Origin: JBKECP01 sp047974765
GTDB taxonomy: Bacteria > Pseudomonadota > Gammaproteobacteria > Pseudomonadales > Halieaceae
Direction: 5' to 3'
Assembly: GCA_047974765.1 (NCBI GenBank)
Contig: JBKECP010000044.1
Span: 1-64,000 of the forward strand
Length of the DNA stretch: 64,000 nucleotides
The first letter of the stretch is position 1. Every line of letters starts with the position of its first letter. The notes beneath the pieces were generated by a model. It did not search any database and was not told where the DNA came from. It worked only from the letters and a program-made list of their open reading frames with translations. Below are positions 9,345-17,667 of this stretch, piece after piece. Position numbers and translations under genes: made by a program.

Positions 9345-12300
9345 AATACGCTCTTCAAGCGCGTTGACGCCTGTTGATGGCGGCGCAAACCTAACAGGCC
9401 CAACAAGGTACTCAGCAACAGGAACGCCCAATAGCCCAGCGCCGGTATGGCTTCAATATCCCTACTGATGCTGGGGCCGCCCGGATCGCGGATAATACCG
9501 TTGGTCGCAAGATCGTTATCGCCCCAACCACCGTCACGAATAGTAAAGGTAATGGTCTTGCCGCTGATTTTCAGACCCCTGGGTGGATACCAGACCGAGC
9601 GGCCACTGGAATGGGCATTCTGACCATACTTCATGTAGCCGGTAATGCCGCGCAGGTTGGGCCAGGTGGTGCTAATGGTGACTTCACTGCCGGGTTCACA
9701 GCCAACCAGCACAAAGTCGAACAGGCCGTGGGGCAACAGGAATTTTTCCAACGGCTTCCAGACACCTTCCGGTGGCACCATGCGCGTCGCCTGCGGGTCA
9801 AATACACAGCGGTCTCCGCCGCCACTGATAGCTGCGCTGACAGTACCTGTACCCGTTGTAGTAGCGCCCTGGAAGGTTTTACCAGAACTACCCGGCGCAA
9901 AGTTGACCAGCGTGAAATTCACCGCCCCGGCAAGGCCCGCCATACTGGCGCTGGCCTGATGAGCACCGGCAACCAGGTTAGCACTGAATAGGGGCGATAC
10001 AGCCTGGCCGTTGGCATCAGTCAGCACCTGGACTGACGAGTGATCGCCATCAAAACGAGCACTGGCCCCCTGATCAGCAAAAACAAAGTGTACCGATACG
10101 CCAGAGACAGGCTGATCCGCCACAGTGAGTGCCTGTACAACCATGGGGGCGTCAAACATTGCACCGGCCTGAGCGGTCTGGCCTGAACCAGACACTACGC
10201 GCAGTGATGCCGGTGTGCCAATCACACCAGCGCTGCGATTAACCAGCGCAAAGCTGACGGATGCAAGCCCGTTGCCCTGTGCCGTTACAACATAGCTGCC
10301 AGCCGTGGCATTGGCTATCAGGTCCGGGCTGACAGCCAAACCCTGGGCATCAGTCTTCACCACTGCCGCACCGGACTGCCCGCCAGTAAAACGGGCACTG
10401 GCACCATCAGTCGGAGCAACAAAATGCACGGTGAAACCCGCTACCGGCTGTCCGTTTGCATCCTCTGCCCGCACCTGCAATGGGCTGGCAAAAGCCGTGG
10501 AAACCACCGCCGACTGACTGCCACCGGCTACGACCACAAGCCTGTCAGCTTGTACAACATCCGGTGACACCCAGCTTTGCTGGGTTATGCCAATCCAGCG
10601 CGCCACATCCAGACGCAGTGGCTCAATATCCAGATTGTATGGGCCGCCAGCCAGTACATCCAGGCCGACTTGCAGAGCGGCCAGCGCTTGCAACGCCGCG
10701 TCCCAGTCACCTTGCTGCTGCGCAATCCAGGCCTCGCTGGCAGCCTGGCGAGTCACCTCTATCGCGGTCTGCATAGCTGTAGTGGTGCCTGTCAGGACGG
10801 CCAGTGCCTCACTGATCTGCGGCACAAGGGTATCCAGACCCAGTACAGTAACAGACTGGGTTTTAACATCGAGCACGTCGTCATTATCATCGAGCAAGCT
10901 GGTTTGCACATCCCATGTACCGGAGGTCTGCGGCAAACCAAGGCGCATGTTACCAACGGCACTTGCAGCAGGCGCCAGATCCCAGTTCCACTCCACCTGC
11001 TGCAGGTCATCAAGCACCGGCACAGGCGCGACATCACTGTGAAGCAGGTCGGGCGGTAGCTGCACGCGAAGCCGGATATTTTGTGCATCACCGCTGGCTC
11101 CGGCATTGTTACGCACAGTGGTTTCAAGTGGCAGTAAAGCACCAGCTAAAGCAGGGTTAGCACGCGAGACCGGTGTAAAGGCTTGCAGCTGCTGACTGAC
11201 ATAGTGGCGCCAGTAACTGGAACTGGCTGCCGGACTTTGCAGGGTAGCCAGCAGATCAAAGCCCACAACCCAGGACTGCCCCTGACCCCAGACACCGCTG
11301 CTGATAACAACCGCACCCGAGCTGGCACTTGTAGCCAGGGGCTGGGCCAACTGCGACTGCAACTGCAAGCCGTACAGCGCACCCACGACAGGCTGGCGTG
11401 TTGGCTCACCGGGGAACTGCACGGTTTGGTCGTTGCCAATGGCTGGCAACAGGGTCTGTGCGCGCATTACATCAGCCAGCGACTCAAGCGAGGAGGTACC
11501 ACCTCTTGCATCGGGCAGACCGTCGGTGATCAATGTGGCACCACGACGCACAGCAGCACGAATTTCAGCCAGTGCCTGTTCATCCAGTTTGCCAGCACCA
11601 CCGTGCAGCCACAGCATGTTATAGATGCCACTGCGTTGAGCTATATGCCAGTCAGCCCGTGTGGTCACGGTTTGCAGTGTGTGAACGCTGTCTGCGAGCA
11701 GGTTGTGGGCGTTCTGTGCTGCCTGTGCTTCACAGGCAGCACGCTGATCAGACACTGCTTGCGGGCAGGACAGCAGTATAAGCACACGCGCCTGTGCAGG
11801 CAGGATCTGCTCCATTCCAACCGTACCGGCAAGTACTGTCAGACCCAGAACGGTGCTGTTATTAGCTGTTTGCAGATCACTTGTACTGCCACTGACACTC
11901 ACTGGCCAGTCAATATTGCGATCCTGACCGTCGGGTGGCAACTCAGCCTGAATATCGAGTGTCAGCGTAGCACTCTGACCTCTGGCCAGCTTGGCCAGCG
12001 TCCATATACCTGCGGCATAGTTACTGACAGGATTACCGGAGCTGACAGTATGACTTTGCAGGTTCAAACCGTCGGGTATCACAACCTGGGCCGTAACGTC
12101 CTCGGCGGCAATATCACCGGCATTGCTGACAATGACCACAACCTGGCTACTCTGGCCACCGTACAACTGCGCGGGATCTGCCTGGATAGTAATGGACAGA
12201 TCAGCCTGCTCAGTACCCTGACTGCCGCCATCGGGTTTGCGCTTGGCAATCAGATAACCGTTACTGTTCATACCGGCGGTGAGCACAATGCCCTCAATCA

Positions 12301-12400
12301 GGCCCGGCTGAGCGGTACCACCACCACTACCGGCCATCCAGGTACCATCTACCCAGCCATCTACCACATCAGCTTCAAGCTGATAGCGCCCCGGCGTCAA
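9341..12400 (-). CDS. C-terminal part of split surface protein: Big_1-type repeats, IPTL-CTERM-like tail
   Basis: This 1019-residue frame is in phase with the upstream 498-residue gene, separated only by a TAA at 12455-12457 and 18 codons. It has no ribosome site of its own at the TTG of 12400. It completes an SdrD-B/SpaA-type beta domain (GVFGFIGLTPGRYQL). Next come a CARDB-like repeat, a class-I-amidotransferase-like region (about 205-400) and two invasin-like Big_1 repeats (about 615-830). A 'choice-of-anchor U'-like module (FTIRDGGWGDND, IIRDPGGP) follows, then IPALGYWAFLLLSTLLGLLG and arginines. That last part matches the IPTL-CTERM sorting-signal pattern. The protein should be exported and anchored if read through from 13951. 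On its own it lacks a signal peptide. Confidence 0.72.
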   Translation of the reverse strand: MTPGRYQLEADVVDGWVDGTWMAGSGGGTAQPGLIEGIVLTAGMNSNGYLIAKRKPDGGSQGTEQADLSITIQADPAQLYGGQSSQVVVIVSNAGDIAAEDVTAQVVIPDGLNLQSHTVSSGNPVSNYAAGIWTLAKLARGQSATLTLDIQAELPPDGQDRNIDWPVSVSGSTSDLQTANNSTVLGLTVLAGTVGMEQILPAQARVLILLSCPQAVSDQRAACEAQAAQNAHNLLADSVHTLQTVTTRADWHIAQRSGIYNMLWLHGGAGKLDEQALAEIRAAVRRGATLITDGLPDARGGTSSLESLADVMRAQTLLPAIGNDQTVQFPGEPTRQPVVGALYGLQLQSQLAQPLATSASSGAVVISSGVWGQGQSWVVGFDLLATLQSPAASSSYWRHYVSQQLQAFTPVSRANPALAGALLPLETTVRNNAGASGDAQNIRLRVQLPPDLLHSDVAPVPVLDDLQQVEWNWDLAPAASAVGNMRLGLPQTSGTWDVQTSLLDDNDDVLDVKTQSVTVLGLDTLVPQISEALAVLTGTTTAMQTAIEVTRQAASEAWIAQQQGDWDAALQALAALQVGLDVLAGGPYNLDIEPLRLDVARWIGITQQSWVSPDVVQADRLVVVAGGSQSAVVSTAFASPLQVRAEDANGQPVAGFTVHFVAPTDGASARFTGGQSGAAVVKTDAQGLAVSPDLIANATAGSYVVTAQGNGLASVSFALVNRSAGVIGTPASLRVVSGSGQTAQAGAMFDAPMVVQALTVADQPVSGVSVHFVFADQGASARFDGDHSSVQVLTDANGQAVSPLFSANLVAGAHQASASMAGLAGAVNFTLVNFAPGSSGKTFQGATTTGTGTVSAAISGGGDRCVFDPQATRMVPPEGVWKPLEKFLLPHGLFDFVLVGCEPGSEVTISTTWPNLRGITGYMKYGQNAHSSGRSVWYPPRGLKISGKTITFTIRDGGWGDNDLATNGIIRDPGGPSISRDIEAIPALGYWAFLLLSTLLGLLGLRRHQQASTRLKSVL

Positions 12401-12454
12401 GCCTATAAAGCCGAAGACGCCAGATGCATCAGTATGACTTTGGCGCAGTACGCT

Positions 12455-13951
12455 TTAGCTATCAGTGCCTTTAAGCACGATCCCCAGATTGCCTTCTGGC
12501 GGTTCGCCGCTGTCATTCACGCCATTGGCATTGATGTCACGATAGGCGCGACCTGCCAGACTGGCATTGACATCCAGACCAAACTCAAGCAGGTATTCAC
12601 CTGTGCTGTCGCTGTCAAAAACATGTAAAAAGTACGACCAGCTCAAATTGGCATTGCGGATTTTGGACAGCCAGTAGTTTTGCGCCGGGAGCACCTTGCC
12701 ATCACTGCGGACCACACGCATGATGGGTTTGTCGCCACCAAAGGGGTCTGTCATTTTGGCATGGACAAGGCCAGCTACAGTGGGAAAATTCAGACGCAAT
12801 TTATCGCTATCGGCATTGGCAAGACTGGCCTGGGTGGATACATCAACCACTTCGGCATCACCACCACTGGAACTGTAGACCCGGTAATTATTGCCAGACT
12901 CGACCAGAAAATCGTAGACCTTATCGTGGGCGGACAAATCTATCAGTACGTCATGCACCAGCTTATGAGTGCGCACTTCCTGAATCAGGGAGGTAACGGC
13001 ACCGCCCAGTGAGTCGGCATGGGTGAAGCTGGCGTTAAATTCAACAAACCGGCCAGCCAGTGATGTTTCCATGATCCAGCGACCCACCTGAGTGCCATGG
13101 CCGGGAATATCACCAAAATCAAGCAATAAACTCTTGCCGAGCATCTGGTTATCAACATAAGCACCCAGAATCCTGAAATCGATTAGCAAGCCCTGACTGT
13201 TCTCAATGATCCGGGGTTGAGCTGATTCAATGGTTGTTTTGGCCGACACACCGGCACCTACATTGGCTACGCGCACCCCCAGGGTAAAGGGAACAACAGA
13301 CTCCACCTCGGTTGTTACGGCATCATCGCCATAAACATCCGTTGGCAGAAAGTAATCGAGCACCAGCAGCGGTTGAGGTCGAACGACCACATAGTCAGGT
13401 GTAACTTCAACGGTGGTGGTTTCACCATTGAGCGTATAGCTTACTTTGGCGCCAATGTAATACATGCGACCGTGGGTCGAGTCGCCACCAGCGCCCTGTG
13501 AGGGAATGATCAACCAGTGAATATCCGCATTGGTTTTGCCGTTCAGCGTACCTGTACCATTGAGCGAGTTGATACCATCCATACGATCAATACGCTGAAA
13601 AAATGTGGCGCCAACAGTATTGGGGTCGGTAGTGGCCACTACAGGTTGCTGAGCCTGATCCTGATAAAACAACTCAATCTTGACATTACTGAGAGCGTCA
13701 TCAAGGCCATTGCGGATGATCATATGCGCATCAAAGGCCTGCCGCTCCAGAGAGAGCTTTTGCTCGATAACTATCTTGACCTCTGCACAATCAGCCTCTT
13801 GCGCACGCAGCACAGGTGCCAACTGCATGGCCAGCAGTATCAGCAGGCCCATCCACAACCGTTGCATCCATACGCCGCTTACCAACGCCCCACCTTGCTG
13901 TGCCTGGCTTCCCTGCACACCTCCCCCCTGTACCTGATCGTATAAATTCAT
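12455..13951 (-). CDS. N-terminal part of split surface protein (first gene of RHS operon)
   Basis: A 498-residue exported protein. It has an extended N-region, a hydrophobic signal (WMGLLILLAMQLAPVLRA) and then CARDB-like beta domains. The stretch LLVLDYFLPTDVYGDD and IESAQPRIIENSQGLLIDF belongs to a pattern I recall from large proteins encoded beside RHS genes in diverse bacteria. It ends inside an SdrD-B-like calcium-type domain (AYRDINANGVNDSGE, LKGTDS) at TAA 12455-12457, and the same frame then continues for 1037 residues. The intact ancestor would be about 1536 residues. The ATG at 13951 has no clear Shine-Dalgarno sequence. A CRP-like palindrome lies about 93 bases upstream. Confidence 0.75.
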   Translation of the reverse strand: MNLYDQVQGGGVQGSQAQQGGALVSGVWMQRLWMGLLILLAMQLAPVLRAQEADCAEVKIVIEQKLSLERQAFDAHMIIRNGLDDALSNVKIELFYQDQAQQPVVATTDPNTVGATFFQRIDRMDGINSLNGTGTLNGKTNADIHWLIIPSQGAGGDSTHGRMYYIGAKVSYTLNGETTTVEVTPDYVVVRPQPLLVLDYFLPTDVYGDDAVTTEVESVVPFTLGVRVANVGAGVSAKTTIESAQPRIIENSQGLLIDFRILGAYVDNQMLGKSLLLDFGDIPGHGTQVGRWIMETSLAGRFVEFNASFTHADSLGGAVTSLIQEVRTHKLVHDVLIDLSAHDKVYDFLVESGNNYRVYSSSGGDAEVVDVSTQASLANADSDKLRLNFPTVAGLVHAKMTDPFGGDKPIMRVVRSDGKVLPAQNYWLSKIRNANLSWSYFLHVFDSDSTGEYLLEFGLDVNASLAGRAYRDINANGVNDSGEPPEGNLGIVLKGTDS

Positions 13952-14043
13952 CAGGCTTTATTTATAACGTTTCCAATAAAAATTTTTACTTTCTTATTCT
14001 CGCTCGAACTCTTTTATTTTTACAACGTCCGACCCCGGCATTT

Positions 14044-14059
14044 TGTGAGCCAGCTCACA
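14044..14059. promoter_or_regulatory. CRP/Vfr-type binding site upstream of the surface operon
   Basis: TGTGAGCCAGCTCACA is a perfect TGTGA-N6-TCACA palindrome, the consensus of CRP/Vfr regulators. It lies about 93 bases before the first codon of the surface operon at 13951. The intervening DNA is very AT-rich, as expected for a promoter. It could equally be reached from the other side, but no plus-strand gene starts here. Regulation by cAMP is inferred from the motif alone. Confidence 0.6.
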
Positions 14060-14317
14060 GTACATATTTTTTTGATTTTTGATCAAAATGGAACGAAAGA
14101 ATAAGATGAAAAAGTGGCTGTGGCGCAAAAATCCTGTGAGCTATCAGTTAAATTCACCCGGTAAAAAGCCACCGGGCCTGGCTGCCACTTTGCTCTGAGA
14201 AAGCCGTCCCAGTGTGTAGCGTTAGCTATCTCTCCCCAAAACATCCCGACATTGGATATCCCAACACAGGATACATATGTGCTTTACCCCGGACAGAGTT
14301 TTGGTATCTGTCTTATG

Positions 14318-14414
14318 ATTAACCCGGCAATCAAATAGATAAATCCCTCACTATTTGATTGTCGCCCCTGAAAATCAGCCGAATGCGTGAAACCTCTTGA
14401 TTTTAGCGGGCGAC
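14318..14414 (+). repeat. Long palindromic repeat, copy A
   Basis: It starts ATTAACCCGGC and folds into a hairpin with 11-base perfect arms (CAATCAAATAG at 14328-14338, CTATTTGATTG at 14351-14361). A second imperfect hairpin follows between GTCGCCC and GGGCGAC. It matches copies at 16690-16793 (reverse), 30180-30274 and 54771-54830. It sits downstream of the VOC gene. Confidence 0.75.
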
Positions 14415-14436
14415 ATTATCAGGAGCGGTATCCCGC

Positions 14437-14808
14437 TCAGCCAAACTGGATAAAAGCCAGTTTGTTGCCATCCGGGTCGCGCACATAGGCGCCATAAAAC
14501 ATGTCGGGAATACGCTGACCCGGCTCACCTTCACAGCTTGCACCCAGCTCCCTGGCTTTTTTATAGAGTTTGTCCACATTGTCTTTGGAGCCTGCGGTAA
14601 TGGCGACCATATTACCGTTACCCGACTCCGGTGCCTGCTCATTGAAGGGAATGCAAAGACCCAACATGGGCTCCTGCATACTTTTCCCGATCATGGCGAT
14701 ACGGCCCATATCGACCACAACGCTGGCGCCCATATCTGCCAATAATGCGCTGTAAAAAGTCTTGGCGCGCTCCATATCTGTCACACCAACTGTTACATAT
14801 GCAATCAT
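14437..14808 (-). CDS. VOC-fold (glyoxalase/bleomycin-resistance-like) protein
   Basis: A 123-residue single-domain protein with the two beta-alpha-beta-beta-beta modules of the vicinal-oxygen-chelate superfamily. It opens VTVGVTDMERAKTFY, has the middle NGNMVAITAG and closes VRDPDGNKLAFIQ. The ATG at 14808 has AGAGGA just upstream and is preferred to the ATG at 14826. No histidine is conserved at the classical first metal position, so I would not call it glyoxalase I. Substrate is unknown. It stands alone, with a repeat downstream. Confidence 0.85.
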   Translation of the reverse strand: MIAYVTVGVTDMERAKTFYSALLADMGASVVVDMGRIAMIGKSMQEPMLGLCIPFNEQAPESGNGNMVAITAGSKDNVDKLYKKARELGASCEGEPGQRIPDMFYGAYVRDPDGNKLAFIQFG

Positions 14809-14969
14809 TATTCTTCCTCTTTTCATCGTATTAAGGTATTACCAGTATCAGCCCATAACCCTGCATGCAAAGGCTCTGCTAAACCTGCCCAAACATGATA
14901 ACCAGCCTGCTGGCCTGTAACAGCAACATCAGCAGCTCACGGATGCGCCACCATTAGATCGTCAGGTTA

Positions 14970-14989
14970 ATAACAGAGCAATCTGTTAT
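14970..14989. promoter_or_regulatory. Palindromic candidate operator upstream of mltF
   Basis: ATAACAGA-GCAA-TCTGTTAT is a perfect 8-base inverted repeat around a 4-base centre, 30 bases before the mltF start. Its size and place suit a dimeric repressor or activator site. I do not recognise the regulator. Confidence 0.45.
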
Positions 14990-15019
14990 GGTGAGTCCAG
15001 AATATAACGAGACAGCCTC

Positions 15020-16642
15020 ATGAGCATAGACTACTTTTTCCACAGGTATAGATCCTGCTGCCACCGGCTATATAAACCCCTGTCGTTCTTTAATGATGTG
15101 CAGCCCTCGCTGCTGCGCTGTTTATTGCTGTTGGTCATATGCGGCTTGTCCAGTGCCTGTAACAACCCGGATAAAAGTGCTGAACCTACAGCAAACAGCA
15201 ATAAAACACATGCAGAAATTGCCACAGCGCCAGACACCGAAGCAGCCGTTTTTCCACCCCCTGTGCCAACAAACCTCTTCAACAAGGTCTGGACGGGTGA
15301 CCTGGATGGCATGGAAGAACGGCGTGTCATCCGGGTGCTGACGGTTTATGGATTGGGCAGATACTACCTCGATGAGGCGAGCGAGGAAGGTATGGTTTTT
15401 GAGTCCATGCGCAAGTTTGAAGACTATCTGAACAAACAGCTGGGCCGCAATCACTTGCGTGTTCATGTTGTCATTATTCCTGTGGCGCGCAATCAGCTGA
15501 TTCCCGCACTGCAAAAAGGGCTTGGCGATATGGCTATCGCCGAGTTATCGATCACTCCGGAGCGGGAACAGCTCATTGACTTCAGTATGCCGGTCAGTAA
15601 ATCGGTCAGTGAAATTTTAATCACCGGCTCCTCCGCACCGGTGATTACCCGCATTGAAGACCTGGCAGGCAAGACCATTGCGCTGCGACTGTCCAGCTCT
15701 TACCGCGAAAGTGTTGAGCGTCTCAATCAACGGTTAGTGGCACAAGGCCTGGCAGCCATCCGTATTGAAGCCGTATCCGAGCTGCTTGAAGATGAAGATC
15801 TGGTCGAAATGGTCAATGGCGGACTGCTGCCCTGGGCAATTGTTGATAACTCACGCATCCAGCAATGGCAGTCTCTGTTTGAGCATATTGAGGTGCGTGA
15901 AAATATTGTCTTCAGCGAGGGCAATTACCATGCGTGGGCAATGCGTAAAAACAGCCCTCAACTGATGGAAATGGTCAACGCTTTTGTCAATAAACACCGC
16001 GAGGGAACGCTCTTTGGCAATGTTATGGTCAATCGTTATATACGTGATTTTGACTGGCAAACCCATGCCATGAGCAATGAGGAAAATATCCGTTTCAACC
16101 AGCTCAGAAATCATTTTCAGACTTACGGTGAGAGCTACGGCATTGATTACCTGCTTGCCGCAGCCCAGGGTTATCAGGAATCCCGGCTCGACCAGAGCAA
16201 ACGCTCTCATCGTGGGGCCATTGGTATTATGCAGTTGCTGCCCTCAACAGCTGCCGACCCCAATGTCGGCATCCCCGACATCAGCCAGTCAAAGGATAAT
16301 ATTCATGCGGGCATCAAATACCTGAGTTTTTTGCGTGATCGCTATTTTTCCGCTGATGATATCGAACCATTGGATCAGGCCTTACTGGCCCTGGCAGCTT
16401 ACAATATGGGACCGGCCCGGGTACGCACACTGCGCGAACACGCCACGAAAAAAGGTTATGACCCCAACCGCTGGTTTGACAATGTGGAAATTATTGCCGC
16501 CCATGAAGTAGGTCGTGAGCCGGTGCAATATGTGGCCAATATTTTTAAATACTATCAGAGCTATCGCTTGAGCAGGCGACATGAAATACAACACCAAAAA
16601 GCCAGAGAAGCCGCCGGCATTATTAGCCCGGCAAGCTTTTAG
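15020..16642 (+). CDS. mltF: Membrane-bound lytic murein transglycosylase F-like protein
   Basis: A 540-residue lipoprotein with the MltF architecture. The lipobox is LSSAC after a hydrophobic segment. A periplasmic solute-binding-protein-3 domain covers about 105-330 (SVSEILITGSSAPV, IEDLAGKTIALRLSSSY). A C-terminal SLT transglycosylase domain covers about 375-500. The catalytic glutamate is in QESRLDQ (near 386), followed by GAIGIMQLLPSTA and ALAAYNMGPARV. It should cleave peptidoglycan glycan strands with 1,6-anhydro product formation at the outer membrane. E. coli MltF is slightly shorter (518). It stands alone, with a palindromic candidate operator upstream and a hairpin-rich region downstream. 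Confidence 0.92.
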   Translation: MSIDYFFHRYRSCCHRLYKPLSFFNDVQPSLLRCLLLLVICGLSSACNNPDKSAEPTANSNKTHAEIATAPDTEAAVFPPPVPTNLFNKVWTGDLDGMEERRVIRVLTVYGLGRYYLDEASEEGMVFESMRKFEDYLNKQLGRNHLRVHVVIIPVARNQLIPALQKGLGDMAIAELSITPEREQLIDFSMPVSKSVSEILITGSSAPVITRIEDLAGKTIALRLSSSYRESVERLNQRLVAQGLAAIRIEAVSELLEDEDLVEMVNGGLLPWAIVDNSRIQQWQSLFEHIEVRENIVFSEGNYHAWAMRKNSPQLMEMVNAFVNKHREGTLFGNVMVNRYIRDFDWQTHAMSNEENIRFNQLRNHFQTYGESYGIDYLLAAAQGYQESRLDQSKRSHRGAIGIMQLLPSTAADPNVGIPDISQSKDNIHAGIKYLSFLRDRYFSADDIEPLDQALLALAAYNMGPARVRTLREHATKKGYDPNRWFDNVEIIAAHEVGREPVQYVANIFKYYQSYRLSRRHEIQHQKAREAAGIISPASF

Positions 16643-16674
16643 CCGAATCAATAAGCCGCCCACGGATATACCAT

Positions 16675-16864
16675 CGCAGGCTGTAAGCCTGCGCAAGCCC
16701 TGCGAAAACCAAGGAATTTCACACATTCCGCTGATGTTCAGGGGCGACAACCAAATAGCGAGAGATTCATCTATTTGATTGTTAAGTTAATAAAAACCAG
16801 GACTGAGGTGAAATCCCATGCCTGAGGGTGTAAGCCTCAGGCAAAAAAACAGGCTTTTAGCCTG
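16675..16864. repeat. Cluster of three hairpins in the mltF/algP gap
   Basis: Three stems lie close together: CGCAGGC-TGTAA-GCCTGCG (16675-16693), GCCTGAGG-GTGTAAG-CCTCAGGC (16820-16842) and CAGGC-TTTTA-GCCTG (16850-16864). All share a loop or flank of the TTAGCCT/TAAGCCT kind. The middle stem is followed by seven A on the plus strand, so neither strand has a classical U-tract terminator. They may still end mltF or algP transcription. Confidence 0.5.
16690..16793 (-). repeat. Long palindromic repeat, copy B
   Basis: Read on the minus strand it begins TTATTAACTTAACAATC. It continues with the hairpin CAATCAAATAG/CTATTTGGTTG and then GTCGCCCCTGAACATCAG, closely following copy A base for base. 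One stem change (GATTG to GGTTG) keeps pairing through G-T. Confidence 0.7.
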
Positions 16865-16865
16865 A

Positions 16866-16899
16866 ATTAATCTGGCAATCTATGTGGCCGGGTTAATAA
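16866..16899 (-). repeat. Short palindromic repeat, copy 1 (overlaps algP stop)
   Basis: TTAACCCGGC and a near-complementary TTAATCTGGC flank a 10-base centre. The copy is related to those at 36942, 54861 and 62352. The final residues of the AlgP-like protein (INPAT) and its TAG stop are encoded within it. Confidence 0.65.
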
Positions 16900-17524
16900 C
16901 CGCTTTTTTCCTGCGGGCCGATGCTTTTTTGGCCGCAGCAGTTCTGGTCACAGAGGCCTTGGTTTTGCCCGCACCTTTGGTCGAAGCCTTCTTTTTAACC
17001 ACAGCTTTCTTTTTAGCCACAGCCTTTTTCTTGGCCGCAGTTTTTGCCGATTTTTTAGTGGCAGCCTGCCTGGTTTTATCCGCACGCCCGGCCACTGACT
17101 TTAATTTAGCCTTGAGTTTGGCCTGCTGGGCAGCAGCCTTTTCCACCATTGCTGCCGCTCGCTCGGCTGCATCGGCCTTGCGCGATTCCAGCGCAGCATC
17201 AGCCTGCATCGGCATCAGTTTTTCCGCCGATTCATAAGCCGTGCGGGCGATAGCCGCAACGGCATCGGCCAATTCCTGAACCTGGGCAATAAGGTCTTCC
17301 ACTTTTTTGCGATTGCTGTCGTTGGGTTTGGTACTTAGTGAACTGCGCGCTTTTTTCAGCCGTTCATTGGCGTTGGTCTGTTTTTTGCGAGCCGCCTCCA
17401 GATTTTTTCTGGCTTTTTTGTGAGCTTTATCAGTCTCTTCCAGCAACCGTTTTCTGAGTTGTTCGACTTTCTGGTTGGCCTGTTCGGCCACCCGGGTTGC
17501 TTTGGCCAATTCTTTTTCCAACAT
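16880..17524 (-). CDS. AlgP-like/histone H1-like Lys-Ala-rich protein
   Basis: A 214-residue protein. The N-terminal half is an amphipathic coiled coil rich in Lys, Glu and Gln (about 1-140). The last 70 residues are KKAVAKKKA-type Lys/Ala repeats, as in bacterial histone H1-like proteins and Pseudomonas AlgP. It probably binds DNA nonspecifically in the nucleoid. AGGAG seven bases before the ATG at 17524 decides the start. The extreme C-terminus lies within a dispersed repeat, so this end was probably set by repeat insertion. It is divergent from the DAHP synthase gene. Confidence 0.82.
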   Translation of the reverse strand: MLEKELAKATRVAEQANQKVEQLRKRLLEETDKAHKKARKNLEAARKKQTNANERLKKARSSLSTKPNDSNRKKVEDLIAQVQELADAVAAIARTAYESAEKLMPMQADAALESRKADAAERAAAMVEKAAAQQAKLKAKLKSVAGRADKTRQAATKKSAKTAAKKKAVAKKKAVVKKKASTKGAGKTKASVTRTAAAKKASARRKKAVINPAT

Positions 17525-17667
17525 GCTTTCACTCCTGGTCATTACCACGACAAATGGCATCTGCCACAGTGTACTCTTCACAAATAGCGCTGCAACTCAC
17601 AAATAACACAGTTTGCAAGAACACTGCTGCTCACGGGAGAATAGAGCCTTTTCAGGGATACAATGGC

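Larger units (their letters stand above)
13952..14436. other. 485-base intergenic region: promoter, hairpin and repeat, no gene
   Basis: No coding frame here looks real. The left part (13952-14110) is AT-rich and carries the CRP-like site. A perfect hairpin CCCGGT-AAAAAGCC-ACCGGG lies at 14158-14177, inside what would be the operon leader if transcription starts further upstream. A long palindromic repeat copy fills 14318-14414. I looked for a known riboswitch in the GC-rich middle and could not match one. Confidence 0.6.

Noticed and set aside
14080..14095. FNR-like TTGAT...ATCAA palindrome in the surface-operon leader
   Set aside because: The spacer is five bases rather than four in TTGAT-N5-ATCAA, and the stretch is simply T-rich, so I do not call an FNR site.
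14130..14270. Possible c-di-GMP (GEMM) riboswitch in the GC-rich part of the leader
   Set aside because: The essential GGGACGCAAAGCC core and the tetraloop-receptor pattern are not present on either strand.
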